Positions 54,061 through 63,033 of a stretch of DNA of 64,000 bases are shown here, piece after piece (within the stretch, counting starts at the first letter, position 1; every line of letters begins with the position of its first letter). The stretch is from Pseudoduganella armeniaca (lineage in GTDB: Bacteria > Pseudomonadota > Gammaproteobacteria > Burkholderiales > Burkholderiaceae_D): contig NZ_CP028324.1 in assembly GCF_003028855.1 (NCBI RefSeq), positions 4,402,001 through 4,466,000 of the forward strand. Reading direction: 5' to 3'. The notes below the pieces were generated by a model. The model did no database searches. It saw only the letters and a program-made list of their open reading frames with translations, and had not been told where the DNA came from. A program made the translations under genes and the position numbers.

Positions 54061-55850
54061 TTCTCTTCCACTTGGAGGATTGCCAGGAATGCTTCTTGCG
54101 GGATCTCGACGGAACCCACCTGCTTCATGCGCTTCTTGCCGGCCTTCTGCTTCTCCAGCAGCTTCTTCTTACGGGAGATATCGCCGCCGTAGCACTTGGC
54201 CAGCACGTTCTTGCGCATCGCCTTGACGTTCTCGCGCGAGATGATGTTCGAGCCGATCGCCGCCTGGATCGCCACGTCGAACATCTGGCGCGGGATCAGC
54301 TCGCGCATCTTCGCGGCGACGGCGCGGCCGCGGTACGGCGCATTGGCGCGGTGGACGATGATCGCCAGCGCGTCGACCTTCTCGCTGTTGATCAGCATGT
54401 CGACCTTGACGACGTCGGCCGCGCGGTATTCCTTGAACTCGTAGTCCATCGACGCATAGCCGCGCGAGGTCGATTTCAGCTTGTCGAAGAAGTCCAGCAC
54501 GATCTCGGCCATCGGCATCTCGTACACCAGCTTGACCTGGCGGCCGTGGTAGGCCATGTCCATCTGGATGCCGCGCTTGGCGATGCACAGCGTGATGACG
54601 GAACCGACGTACTCCTGCGGCATGTACAGGTTGACGGTGACGATCGGCTCGCGCACTTCCGTGATGTGCGACGGGTCCGGCATGCGCGACGGGTTGTCGA
54701 CGTTCATGACGGTGCCGTCACGACGCTCGACTTCGTACACGACGGTCGGTGCCGTCGTGATCAGGTCCATGTCGAATTCGCGTTCCAGGCGCTCCTGCAC
54801 GATTTCCATGTGCAGCAAGCCCAGGAAGCCGCAGCGGAAGCCGAAGCCCAGTGCCTGCGATACTTCCGGCTCGTACATCAGCGCGGCATCGTTCAGTTTC
54901 AGCTTTTCCAGCGAGTCGCGCAGCGCGTCGTACTGGTTCGCCTCCACCGGGAACAGGCCGGCGAACACCTGCGGCTGCACTTCCTTGAAGCCCGGCAGTG
55001 GCGCCTCGGCCGGCTTGGTGGCGGACGTGATGGTATCGCCCACGCGCGCCACCTTCAGCTCCTTGATGCCGGCGATGACGAAGCCCACCTGGCCTGCCGA
55101 CAGCTCCGGCAGCGACACGGAGCGCGGCGAGAAGATGCCGATGTCCTCGACCAGCTGGACCGAGTCGGTTGCCATCAGGCGGATCTTTTCCTTCGGCTTC
55201 ATGGTGCCGTTGACCACGCGCACCAGCATGACGACGCCCACATAGGCGTCGTACCACGAGTCGATGATCAGCGCCTGCAGCGGCGCTTCCGGGTCGCCCT
55301 TCGGTGGCGGCACCTTGGCGATGATCGACTCCAGCACGTCCTCGACGCCGAAACCGGTCTTGGCGGAGCAATGCACGGCGTCGCCGGCCTCGATGCCGAT
55401 GACGTCCTCGATCTCGGCGATCGCGGTGGGTGGGTCGGCGTTCGGCAGGTCGATCTTGTTCAGCACCGGCACCACCTCGACACCCAGGTCGAGCGCCGTG
55501 TAGCAGTTCGCCACCGTCTGCGCTTCCACGCCCTGGGACGCGTCCACGACCAGCAGCGCGCCTTCGCAGGCGGACAGCGAACGGCTCACCTCGTATGAGA
55601 AGTCGACGTGGCCCGGCGTGTCGATCAGGTTCAGGTTGTAGATCTGGCCGTCGCGCGCCTTGTATTTCAGCGCCGCCGTCTGGGCCTTGATGGTAATGCC
55701 GCGCTCACGCTCCAGATCCATCGAATCGAGCACCTGCGCTTCCATCTCGCGGTCCGACAGGCCGCCACAGAGCTGGATGATGCGGTCCGCCAGGGTGGAC
55801 TTGCCGTGGTCGATGTGGGCGATGATGGAAAAATTGCGAATGTTGTTCAT
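54057..55850 (-). CDS. lepA: Elongation factor 4 (back-translocating GTPase)
   Basis: 597 residues, full length. IAHIDHGKSTLADR (G1), GITIKAQTA (G2), DTPGHVDF (G3) and NKIDLP (G4) are clear, and the C-terminal domain with CYGGDISRKKKLLEKQKAGKKRMK is specific to LepA. It acts on stalled ribosomes. It is the first gene after a terminator, so it starts the lepA-lepB-DUF4845-rnc-era-recO-pdxJ-acpS-uvrC series. Confidence 0.97.
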   Translation of the reverse strand: MNNIRNFSIIAHIDHGKSTLADRIIQLCGGLSDREMEAQVLDSMDLERERGITIKAQTAALKYKARDGQIYNLNLIDTPGHVDFSYEVSRSLSACEGALLVVDASQGVEAQTVANCYTALDLGVEVVPVLNKIDLPNADPPTAIAEIEDVIGIEAGDAVHCSAKTGFGVEDVLESIIAKVPPPKGDPEAPLQALIIDSWYDAYVGVVMLVRVVNGTMKPKEKIRLMATDSVQLVEDIGIFSPRSVSLPELSAGQVGFVIAGIKELKVARVGDTITSATKPAEAPLPGFKEVQPQVFAGLFPVEANQYDALRDSLEKLKLNDAALMYEPEVSQALGFGFRCGFLGLLHMEIVQERLEREFDMDLITTAPTVVYEVERRDGTVMNVDNPSRMPDPSHITEVREPIVTVNLYMPQEYVGSVITLCIAKRGIQMDMAYHGRQVKLVYEMPMAEIVLDFFDKLKSTSRGYASMDYEFKEYRAADVVKVDMLINSEKVDALAIIVHRANAPYRGRAVAAKMRELIPRQMFDVAIQAAIGSNIISRENVKAMRKNVLAKCYGGDISRKKKLLEKQKAGKKRMKQVGSVEIPQEAFLAILQVEEK

Positions 55851-56153
55851 TAATTTAAAAACGTATCAGACGACAGCAATACAAAAAGCGCTCTGGGGCC
55901 GGGGCCCTGGCGAGCGCTTTGAGGAAACCTCGAACACCTTGACGGGCCCGCTCAAGCGGGGCTCAGGCCAGGCGCGCGGCACCTTTGCGGCACTGGCACG
56001 GCGCTACCTGGCGGCGCGGCACACGACGGCGGCGCCGCGCCGGAACACAAAATCCGGGAATAATCCTCCGCATTTTACCGGATTTCAGAGGGGAAAGCCC
56101 GACTTCTGACGTATCGGGCACGAAAAGATGCAAATCGGGAAATTGTCGGGTGA
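55851..56153. other. Intergenic region between the glutaredoxin-like gene and lepA
   Basis: 303 bp with the terminator near the lepA side. No gene was recognised. The lepA promoter would have to lie within or just after the terminator or be read-through; no clear hexamers were found. Confidence 0.5.
55883..55920 (-). terminator. Rho-independent terminator before lepA
   Basis: On the minus strand AAAGCGCTC and GAGCGCTTT form a 9-bp stem around a GGGCC-rich loop, followed by TTTTTG. It would end the transcript coming from rpoE-rseA-degQ and the glutaredoxin-like gene, only 33 bp before the lepA start. Confidence 0.75.
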
Positions 56154-56405
56154 CTAACTGGCCCGCAACACGGCCGTCACGGCAGCCTCGTCCAGGAAGT
56201 AGTGGCACAGCTCGGGCTGGTCCAGGTCGGCGAACAGCACGGGTACCAGCTCGTCGAAGCGCGCCACCAGGGCGGGATCGGCATCGACATCGATCACCTC
56301 GACGGTGAAGGGGTGCTCGGGGGTGCGCAGCTTTTCCAGGGCGGCGAGCATGTCCTCGCACAGGTGGCACCAGCTGCGGGAATAGAGGGTGAAGTGGACT
56401 GGCAA
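56154..56405 (-). CDS. Glutaredoxin-family protein (DUF836-like)
   Basis: 83 residues from TTG at 56405; no ATG or GTG lies close upstream in frame, so the start is tentative. The small thioredoxin fold is shown by HFTLYSRSWCHLCEDML with a CHLC redox motif, the VEVIDVDADP strand and VPVLFADL with the cis-Pro. It is usually a neighbour of degQ and lepA in Burkholderiales. A role in thiol-disulfide exchange is inferred. Confidence 0.8.
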   Translation of the reverse strand: MPVHFTLYSRSWCHLCEDMLAALEKLRTPEHPFTVEVIDVDADPALVARFDELVPVLFADLDQPELCHYFLDEAAVTAVLRAS

Positions 56406-56510
56406 AGGTAACGGGCTTTGATGTGAACGGAATGGGGCTGCCGTGATGCTGGCGACTGGCGGTGAACGCCGGCGTGCTGCCAGCGCTCCGTTAACCCAAG
56501 AGCAAGGTCC

Positions 56511-56537
56511 GGGGTCAGACCCGTCGGGTCTGACCCC
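56511..56537. repeat. 27-bp palindrome (GGGGTCAGACCCG)
   Basis: Thirteen-base arms, GGGGTCAGACCCG and CGGGTCTGACCCC, flank one central base. It lies between degQ and the glutaredoxin-like gene and shares its core with the loop of the recO element. Confidence 0.85.
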
Positions 56538-56592
56538 AGTTCCGGTCTCGGGGTTTAGCACGCACGGCGCCAGCCCCTCGGCATCGACGGGA

Positions 56593-58077
56593 TCAGCGCG
56601 CGGTCGGGCGCAGCGAGACGAACTGCGACGTATCCCCCCGGCGCACGAGCACGACCGACGGCTTCTTCGGATCGAGCTTGGCGACCAGCGCGGCAAATTG
56701 CTTGGTGTCGACGATGGCCGTGTTGTTCAGCTGCAGCAGGATGTCGCCCTGGCGCAGGCCTGCCGCGGCCGCCACGCCTTCGGTCGCTTCCACTTTCACG
56801 CCCGTGCCGCCCAGTTCCTTCTTCTCGGCGGCCGACAGGTCGCTGACCTTGAAGCCCAGCGCGTTGGCGGCACCCTCGGCCTTCGGCTTGCTGCGCTCGC
56901 CACCCTTGCCGGCGGCCGCAGCACCATCGGCTTCGCGCTCGGCCACGACGACCGGCAGGTCGACCAGCGCGCCGGTGCGCCAGACGGTGACGGTCGCCTT
57001 GCTGTTCGGCGCCGTGTTGCCCACCAGGCGCGGCAGGTCGGACGACTTGGCGATCTCGGTGCCATTGAACTTGACGATGATGTCGCCCGGCTTCAGGCCG
57101 GCCTTGGCGGCCGGACCGCCCGCCTCGACCTGCGACACCTCGGCGCCGCGCGCACCCTTCAGGCCCAACGACTCGGCCACCTCGCGGCTGACCTCGCCCA
57201 CCGAGACGCCGATGCGTCCGCGCGTGACCTTGCCGGATTTCTTCAGCTGGTCGGCCACACGCATGGCCTCGTCGATCGGCACGGCAAACGAGATGCCATT
57301 GTAGCCGCCGGACAAGGTCGCGATCTGCGAGTTGATGCCGATGACCTCGCCGCGCATATTGATCAGCGGGCCGCCCGAGTTGCCGGGATTGACCGCCACG
57401 TCGCTCTGGATCAGCGGCAGGTACTCGCCCGTGTCCCGCGACTTGGCGGAAATGATGCCGGCCGTGACGGTGTTTTCCAGGTTGAACGGCGAACCGATCG
57501 CGATCACCCATTCGCCCACGCGGATCTTGCTGGGGTCGCCCATCGTCAGGGCCGGCAGCTTGCCGCCGTCGATCTTCAGCAGCGCCACGTCGGTGCTGAC
57601 GTCCGAGCCCAGCACCTTGGCCTTGAACTCGCGCTTGTCCGTCAGGGTCACGTAGACTTCGTCGGCACCGGCCACCACGTGCGCATTGGTCAGCACATAG
57701 CCGTCGGCGGAAATGATGAAGCCGGAACCGACGCCGCGCTGCACTTCCTGCTCCTGCGGCACGGCACGGCGGCCGCCACGCGGCGCTTGCGGGCCGCGCG
57801 GGGTCGGCATCTGGCCGCCGAAGAAGCGGCGGAAGAATTCCTGCATCTCGTCCTGGTCCGGACCGTCGTCGCGCATGCGCAGGCGTTCGGTGGTGCGGAT
57901 ATTGACGACGGCGGGGCCGACCTTGTCGACCATGTCGGAGAAGTCGGGCAGGCCCGCGACGGCCGGGGCGGCCGCATGGACCGGCGCCAGGCCAACCATT
58001 GCGGGAGCGAACAGGATACCCGCGCTGACCATCAGCGCCGACAAGGTTTTACTTCCAGCAGAGAAATTGGTTTTCAT
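56593..58077 (-). CDS. DegQ/MucD-type periplasmic serine protease
   Basis: 494 residues with a signal peptide (MKTNFSAGSKTLSALMVSAG to VHA-A). The trypsin-like triad is His133 (TNAHVV), Asp163 (STDVALL) and Ser234 (PGNSGGP). Two PDZ domains follow (about 290-375 and 400-490). It degrades misfolded envelope proteins. It lies after rpoE and rseA, the usual place of mucD in sigma-E operons, so envelope-stress control is likely. The start at 58077 has a weak ribosome site. Confidence 0.93.
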   Translation of the reverse strand: MKTNFSAGSKTLSALMVSAGILFAPAMVGLAPVHAAAPAVAGLPDFSDMVDKVGPAVVNIRTTERLRMRDDGPDQDEMQEFFRRFFGGQMPTPRGPQAPRGGRRAVPQEQEVQRGVGSGFIISADGYVLTNAHVVAGADEVYVTLTDKREFKAKVLGSDVSTDVALLKIDGGKLPALTMGDPSKIRVGEWVIAIGSPFNLENTVTAGIISAKSRDTGEYLPLIQSDVAVNPGNSGGPLINMRGEVIGINSQIATLSGGYNGISFAVPIDEAMRVADQLKKSGKVTRGRIGVSVGEVSREVAESLGLKGARGAEVSQVEAGGPAAKAGLKPGDIIVKFNGTEIAKSSDLPRLVGNTAPNSKATVTVWRTGALVDLPVVVAEREADGAAAAGKGGERSKPKAEGAANALGFKVSDLSAAEKKELGGTGVKVEATEGVAAAAGLRQGDILLQLNNTAIVDTKQFAALVAKLDPKKPSVVLVRRGDTSQFVSLRPTAR

Positions 58078-58166
58078 AGGAATAGTATTGTTTTTCGTGT
58101 GGGTCGATCGCCTGGCAAATCGCGCAGCTTCGCACATGGTAGACGAAATCCGGCGTTGCAGCACAC

Positions 58167-58244
58167 GCAAGATGTTGCAAGCTGTTAGGAATTTCAAGAG
58201 GGGAAAACGCGGGTTCTGGTAGGGGATTGTTGCAAGATGTTGCA
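58167..58244. repeat. Two copies of GCAAGATGTTGCA
   Basis: The 13-mer occurs at 58167-58179 and 58232-58244, in the same orientation, upstream of degQ. Each copy is itself palindromic (GCAA-x5-TTGC type), so the pair could be a double regulator site. Confidence 0.5.
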
Positions 58245-58700
58245 GGGCCACTTACCGCGCCAGCGCCGCGCCATCGGCCGTTGGCGGCAAGGTTGCCGGG
58301 CGGCCGGGACGCCGCCATGGGCACCGACCTGGACGGCACCAGTTGCGCCGGCCGTGCCGTCGGGCGCCGCGGCATGGTCGATGCGGGCGTCATCGGTGCC
58401 TGCGCCGCGAACGGCTGCGCCATCGGCGCCGGCCGCGGCCTCGCCAACGGCGCCCGGCTCACGCGCGTCGTCCGGCCACGGCTCGGCCGCGAGCCGCGCG
58501 GCCAGCCGGGCGGCAAGGCCCGGCGCCGGCTCGACCCCGGCCGCATCGGCCCGCAGCACGTCGCCGATCAGGCGGTAGGCTTCCCAGGCGGCCCGGCCTT
58601 GCGGGTCGGCCAGCGCCGCCATCGTCAGCTCGAGGTCGCACGCGGGCAGCTCACCGTCCGTCAGCGCCGAGATGTTCTCCTGCAGTCGCGTCGTGTTCAT
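58194..58700 (-). CDS. rseA: Anti-sigma-E factor RseA (C-terminus doubtful)
   Basis: 168 residues. Residues 1-75 are the RseA/MucA anti-sigma domain (ENISALTDGELPACDLELTMAAL, RAAWEAYRLIGDVLRA). After RLAARLAAEP the sequence turns low-complexity, and no membrane helix or periplasmic domain is visible, although RseA normally spans the membrane. Codon third positions in the middle part fit another frame better, and a different frame closes with a natural-looking stop near 58252, so one or two frameshifts are possible. The gene lies between rpoE and degQ, as expected. The N-terminal identity is secure; the end is not. Confidence 0.75.
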   Translation of the reverse strand: MNTTRLQENISALTDGELPACDLELTMAALADPQGRAAWEAYRLIGDVLRADAAGVEPAPGLAARLAARLAAEPWPDDAREPGAVGEAAAGADGAAVRGAGTDDARIDHAAAPDGTAGATGAVQVGAHGGVPAARQPCRQRPMARRWRGKWPCNILQQSPTRTRVFPS

Positions 58701-58849
58701 AAGTTGCCACCAAGATGCCCGTTGTCATCGTGTCGCCCTGTGTGCCAGTGCCGCGCCCGTGCCGCACCCCGGCGGCGCCGTCTCGTCCGCCGCCACACCG
58801 AAAAGCAGCCTCGGCCGTATGAAACGGGCACAGCCAGAGTGTTCGCCCG

Positions 58850-59452
58850 CTACCAGCGCTTGTCAATCGGCACATCGAGCAAGGGACGCAGTTTTTCCGC
58901 AATCACCTCGCGGGCGCGGAAGATCCGGCTGCGTACCGTGCCGATGGGGCAGGACATGATGGCCGAGATTTCCTCATAACTCATCCCTTCGATCTCGCGC
59001 AGCAGGATCGCCGTACGCAGGTCCACCGGCAGCGCATCCATCGCCGCGTTGACGGTTTGCGCGATTTGCTTGCTGGCCAGCATGGACTCGGGCGTGTTGA
59101 TGTCGCGCGGGCCGTCGCTCCCCTCGCCCGCCTCCGCCGCGCCGCCCTCGGCCTCCACGGCGGCGGGCGCGCGCCGGCCTTGCGTGAGCAGGTAGTTCTT
59201 CGCCGTGTTGATGCCGATGCGGTACAGCCACGTGTAGAACGCGGCATCGCCGCGGAAGTGACGCAGCGCGCGAAACGCCTTGATGAACGTTTCCTGGACA
59301 ACGTCTTCCGCCTCCGCCGGATCGCGCACGATGCGCGCCACCAGCCGCATCAGCCTGCGCTGATACTTCGACACCAGCAGATCGAATGCCTGCCGCTCGC
59401 CGGCCTGGACTCGTTCGACCAGCAGCTGATCGCTTTCACGGTCTGTCGTCAC
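58850..59452 (-). CDS. rpoE: RNA polymerase sigma-E factor (RpoE/AlgU)
   Basis: 200 residues from GTG at 59452 (TTDRESDQLLVERVQAGE), preferred over an Arg-rich upstream start. Region 2 has LVARIVRDPAEAEDVVQETFIKAFRALRHF and FYTWLYRIGINTAKNYL; region 4 has LREIEGMSYEEISAIMSCPIGTVRSRIFRARE. A Gly/Ala/Glu-rich linker of about 35 residues joins them. It directs the envelope-stress response together with rseA and degQ downstream. Confidence 0.95.
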   Translation of the reverse strand: MTTDRESDQLLVERVQAGERQAFDLLVSKYQRRLMRLVARIVRDPAEAEDVVQETFIKAFRALRHFRGDAAFYTWLYRIGINTAKNYLLTQGRRAPAAVEAEGGAAEAGEGSDGPRDINTPESMLASKQIAQTVNAAMDALPVDLRTAILLREIEGMSYEEISAIMSCPIGTVRSRIFRAREVIAEKLRPLLDVPIDKRW

Positions 59453-59578
59453 ACCATCCGCCCTCGGTGGCCTGCGGCGCGGCGCCATACAACTATGAGG
59501 CGACGTACCGCATTTGGTTCAGGGGTTGCGAGGATTTTTTTTCGGGCATCCTCCTGGTCCGCCACGTGCACGGCCCCG

Positions 59579-60094
59579 TCAGCCCATGCCGTGCGCCGCC
59601 GGCACCTGTGCCGCGACGGCGTGCAACGCCAGCGCCAGCCGGCGCCATGTCTCCGGCCCTACGCTGTCCGGCAATATCGCCAGCCAGCGCACGGCGCCGT
59701 CGCCGTCACGCAGCCTGAGCAGCATCAGCCCAGGCCACAACGTGGAGCCCGGGAGCAACCGCACCTCACGCTCGTGGGCCGCCCACGTGGGCAGCGGCAC
59801 GCGCGGCGGCCCGTGCCGCCTGGCGCGCACCGGCACCGACGCCGCCAATAACGGGTATACCGCCAGCCGCATCGCGCCGACACCCGAAATATCAAGCCGC
59901 GCCAGGATTGCGAAGCCGTGCCCGCGCCAGGCGGCCAGCGCCGCGCCCGCCGCCAGCCCCAGTCGCAGCAAGGGATGGGGCGCACAAGCGGCGGCAAGCA
60001 GCACGAGCAGGTACAGCAACACGTGCAGCCGCCACAGCCGCCGTGACGGCAGCACCTGCGCGGAAACGGCAATCGACATCGCGGCGATCGACAT
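59579..60094 (-). CDS. YgfX-like inner-membrane protein
   Basis: 171 residues from ATG at 60094 with GGGAGA about six bases upstream. Two close hydrophobic helices (about 19-55: LWRLHVLLYLLVLLAAACA) are followed by a cytoplasmic domain with LLPGSTLWPGLMLLRLRDGDG and WLAILPDSVGPETWRRL, typical of YgfX. In Burkholderiales this gene usually lies between fabF and rpoE, as here. E. coli YgfX is described as a toxin acting on the cytoskeleton, paired with SdhE; no SdhE gene is adjacent, so that function should not be assumed. Confidence 0.8.
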   Translation of the reverse strand: MSIAAMSIAVSAQVLPSRRLWRLHVLLYLLVLLAAACAPHPLLRLGLAAGAALAAWRGHGFAILARLDISGVGAMRLAVYPLLAASVPVRARRHGPPRVPLPTWAAHEREVRLLPGSTLWPGLMLLRLRDGDGAVRWLAILPDSVGPETWRRLALALHAVAAQVPAAHGMG

Positions 60095-60507
60095 CGGTTT
60101 CTCCCGGTATGCCAGGCCTGCGCCACACGGCGAACCCACACCCGTGGGTCGCGCATTGCGCGCCTTGCAGGCAGTTGCATGCACTTGCACGCAACCCCGC
60201 ACGCCGCAGGACCGGCACGCGCACGCACACGTCCTCAGCGCGCCGATTGTGCCAACGCAAGCGCGCCGCACCGGTACCGCTCAGGGCCCGCAACAAGCCT
60301 GGCCAATCACAAGAATCAACAAACCAACAAGAATCAGGAAACGAAATCGGAAGCGCCGGCCTCTTGCCGGGCGATCGGTCGGAGCGGAATGCTCCAACGC
60401 GGGAAGTGGATCGAAGGGCGCGGCATGGCTGCCGCGCCCTTCCCACGACTTCTTCTGGCGCTCACTACGGTAAGACCGGAGTGAGCCGAAAAAAGTTCAA
60501 TACAAGC
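60095..60507. other. Intergenic region fabF-ygfX
   Basis: 413 bp without a recognisable gene. It holds a strong hairpin after fabF (60413-60442) and, nearer ygfX, a stretch less rich in GC (about 60300-60345) that may contain the promoter for ygfX and rpoE. No consensus hexamers were clear. Confidence 0.5.
60413..60442 (-). terminator. Strong hairpin downstream of fabF
   Basis: GAAGGGCGCGGCA and TGCCGCGCCCTTC form a perfect 13-bp stem with a four-base loop, about 65 bp after the fabF stop. No T-run follows, so termination may need Rho or the hairpin may protect the messenger's 3' end. Confidence 0.6.
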
Positions 60508-61752
60508 TTACACTTTGCCGAACACGAGGCTGCCGTTCGTTCCGCCGAAGCCGAACGAGTTCTTGACGGCATACTGGATGTGCATCGGCCGGGCGACGTT
60601 GGCGCAGAAGTCCAGGTCGCACTCCGGGTCCTGGTTGAACAGGTTGATCGTGGGCGGTGCCACCTGGTGGTGGATCGCCAGCACGGTAAACACGGCTTCC
60701 AGGCCGCCCGCGCCACCCAGCAGGTGACCCGTCATCGACTTGGTGGAGCTGATCACCAGGTTCTTGGCGTGTTCGCCGAATGTACGCTTGATGCCCAGCA
60801 CTTCGGCCACGTCGCCTGGCGGCGTGGAGGTACCGTGCGCGTTGACGTACTGCACCTGATCCGGATTGATGCCAGCGCTCCTCAAGGCGGCGATCGTCGC
60901 CTTGCTGCCGCCGCTGCCGTCTTCCAGCGGCGACGTCATGTGGTACGCGTCGCCGCTCATGCCGAAGCCGTGCAGTTCCGCGTAGATCTTGGCGCCGCGT
61001 GCCTTGGCGTGCTCGTACTCTTCCAGCACCATGACGCCGGCACCCTCGCCCAGCACGAAGCCGTCGCGGTCCTTGTCCCATGGGCGGGACGCGGCGGTGG
61101 GATCATCGTTGCGCGTGGACAGCGCACGGGCCGTGGCGAAACCGCCCAGGCCCAGCGGCGACACGGTGGCTTCGGAGCCGCCGGCCACCATCGCGTCGGC
61201 ATCGCCGTACTCGATCAGGCGGGCCGCCGCGCCGATGCTGTGCAGACCGGTGGTGCAGGCGGTCACGATGGCCAGGTTCGGGCCACGCATGTTGTACTTG
61301 ATCGAGAGATTGCCGGAGATCATATTGATGATCGAGGCCGGCACGAAGAACGGCGAGATACGGCGCGGACCGCGCTTGTCGTAGTCTTCCTTCTGTTCTT
61401 CGATCATCGGCAGGCCACCGATGCCGGAGCCGATGATCACGCCGATACGATCGGCGTTTTCCTCGGTGACGACCAGACCGGAATCCTCGATCGCCTGGAT
61501 ACCAGCAGCCATGCCGTAATGGATGAACGTATCCATGTGACGGGCCGCCTTGGCGTCGATATATTGCTCGACGTTGAAGTTCTTGACCTCGCCGGCAAAA
61601 CGGGTCGAGAACGCACTGGCATCAAACTTGGTGATGTTGGCGATACCGGACTTGCCCTCGGTAATCGCGCTCCACGCTTCGGCAATCGTATTGCCGACCG
61701 GGGCCACGCAACCGAGACCGGTTACCACCACACGACGGTTTTTAGAACTCAA
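60508..61752 (-). CDS. fabF: 3-oxoacyl-[acyl-carrier-protein] synthase II
   Basis: 414 residues. The active-site Cys166 is in AIVTACTTGLHS; the two His are in NAHGTSTP and SMTGHLLGGAGG. It elongates acyl-ACP with malonyl-ACP in fatty-acid synthesis. It lies 48 bp after acpP, and the two probably share a transcript. Confidence 0.96.
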   Translation of the reverse strand: MSSKNRRVVVTGLGCVAPVGNTIAEAWSAITEGKSGIANITKFDASAFSTRFAGEVKNFNVEQYIDAKAARHMDTFIHYGMAAGIQAIEDSGLVVTEENADRIGVIIGSGIGGLPMIEEQKEDYDKRGPRRISPFFVPASIINMISGNLSIKYNMRGPNLAIVTACTTGLHSIGAAARLIEYGDADAMVAGGSEATVSPLGLGGFATARALSTRNDDPTAASRPWDKDRDGFVLGEGAGVMVLEEYEHAKARGAKIYAELHGFGMSGDAYHMTSPLEDGSGGSKATIAALRSAGINPDQVQYVNAHGTSTPPGDVAEVLGIKRTFGEHAKNLVISSTKSMTGHLLGGAGGLEAVFTVLAIHHQVAPPTINLFNQDPECDLDFCANVARPMHIQYAVKNSFGFGGTNGSLVFGKV

Positions 61753-61800
61753 GCGATTCTCCTGGAGTCGATCGGGTACGGCTGATTCGGATTACCTGGC

Positions 61801-62040
61801 TCAGGCCTTGACGTGCGCGGTCGCGTAGTCGATGGCTTGCTGAACGGTGGTGATCTTTTCAGCTTGTTCGTCAGGGATTTCCATTTCGAATTCGTCTTCC
61901 AGTGCCATGACCAGCTCAACGGTGTCGAGGGAGTCGGCGCCCAGGTCATCGACGAAGGACGATTCGTTCTTGATGTCTGCTTCGGCGACGCCCAGTTGTT
62001 CGGCGACGATCTTCTTAACGCGTTGTTCGATATCGGACAT
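61801..62040 (-). CDS. acpP: Acyl carrier protein
   Basis: 79 residues, strongly acidic, with the phosphopantetheine attachment site Ser37 in DLGADSLDTVELVMALE. It carries acyl chains for FabD, FabG and FabF, all encoded here. Its lower GC content and a separate promoter suit its high expression. Confidence 0.98.
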   Translation of the reverse strand: MSDIEQRVKKIVAEQLGVAEADIKNESSFVDDLGADSLDTVELVMALEDEFEMEIPDEQAEKITTVQQAIDYATAHVKA

Positions 62041-62076
62041 GTTATGGCTCCATTGTGGATGTTACGGAAAGCGCGC

Positions 62077-62105
62077 ATTTTATCAGGTTTGCGCGTCGAA
62101 AAACT
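62077..62105 (-). promoter_or_regulatory. Candidate acpP promoter
   Basis: Minus-strand TAAAAT (62082-62077) with TG one base upstream (extended -10), a 17-base spacer and AGTTTT (62105-62100). It lies about 40 bp before the acpP ATG. Confidence 0.45.
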
Positions 62106-62228
62106 AATTTCGGCATCTGTGCTCAGCTTTACCGAAATCGTTCGTAAAAGACGGGATCGTGCTTCTAAAGCAGCTGCACACCCCATCGATTCTTGCCGCT
62201 GGACACTTAATATAAGTGCCCGGGCGGC

Positions 62229-62975
62229 TTATCCCATGTACATGCCGCCGTTCACGTGCAGCGTGGTACCGGTAATGTAATTGGCTTGCGGCGAGGCCAG
62301 GAAGGCGACCGCCGCGGCGATGTCTTCCGGCTTGCCCAGGCGGCCCAGCGGGATCTGCGTCAGCAGGGCCGCGTGCTGCTCTTCGCCCAGCACCTTGGTC
62401 ATGTCGGTGTCGATGAAACCCGGCGCGATGCAGTTGACGGTGATGTTGCGGCTGCCGATCTCGCGCGCCAGCGCGCGGCTCATGCCTTCCACCCCGGCCT
62501 TGGCGGCGGCGTAGTTCATCTGGCCGGGATTGCCGGACGAGGCGACCACCGACGTGATGTTGATGATGCGGCCGGCCTTGGCCTTCATCATGCCGCGCAG
62601 CACGCCGCGCGACAGGCGGCCGACAGCCGACAGGTTGGTCAGGATGACCTTGTCCCACTCCTCGTCCTTCATGCGCATCGCCAGCTGGTCGGCCGTGATG
62701 CCCGCATTGTTGACGAGGATGCCGACGGCGCCGTATTCCTTGGCGATCTCGTCGAGAATGGCCGTGCAGCGCTCGGCGTCGGTGACGTTCAGGACGGCGC
62801 CCTTGCCGGCTTCGGGGCCGATCTCGGCCAGGTAGGCGGAGATCGCCTGCGCGCCTGCCTCGGTGGTGGCGGTGCCGACGACTTTCGCGCCCTGGCGCGC
62901 CAGTTCGATGGCGATGGCCTTGCCGATGCCGCGCGACGCGCCCGTGACGAGGGCGACTTGATTGGACAGGTTCAT
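62229..62975 (-). CDS. fabG: 3-oxoacyl-[acyl-carrier-protein] reductase
   Basis: 248 residues from MNLSNQVALVTG (ribosome site AAGGG about nine bases upstream); an ATG nine bases earlier overlaps that site. The NADP motif TGASRGIG (11-18), NNAG and the catalytic Ser-Tyr-Lys (NITSVVAS, MNYAAAKAG) are intact. It reduces 3-oxoacyl-ACP. It lies between fabD and acpP in the standard fab order. Confidence 0.96.
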   Translation of the reverse strand: MNLSNQVALVTGASRGIGKAIAIELARQGAKVVGTATTEAGAQAISAYLAEIGPEAGKGAVLNVTDAERCTAILDEIAKEYGAVGILVNNAGITADQLAMRMKDEEWDKVILTNLSAVGRLSRGVLRGMMKAKAGRIINITSVVASSGNPGQMNYAAAKAGVEGMSRALAREIGSRNITVNCIAPGFIDTDMTKVLGEEQHAALLTQIPLGRLGKPEDIAAAVAFLASPQANYITGTTLHVNGGMYMG

Positions 62976-63008
62976 GGTTGGCATCCCTTCTTTGTGGAAT
63001 TGTTCGAC

Positions 63009-63027
63009 GGCCCGGCAGTGCCGGGCC
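63009..63027 (-). promoter_or_regulatory. Intercistronic hairpin fabD-fabG
   Basis: GGCCCGGC and GCCGGGCC form a perfect 8-bp stem with a three-base loop, just after the fabD stop. There is no T-run, so it may tune the relative expression of the two genes. Confidence 0.45.
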
Positions 63028-63033
63028 GGTGCA

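Noticed and set aside
59579..60094. YgfX-SdhE toxin-antitoxin pair
   Set aside because: Only the YgfX-like half is present, in its usual core-genome place between fabF and rpoE. No antitoxin-like gene is adjacent.
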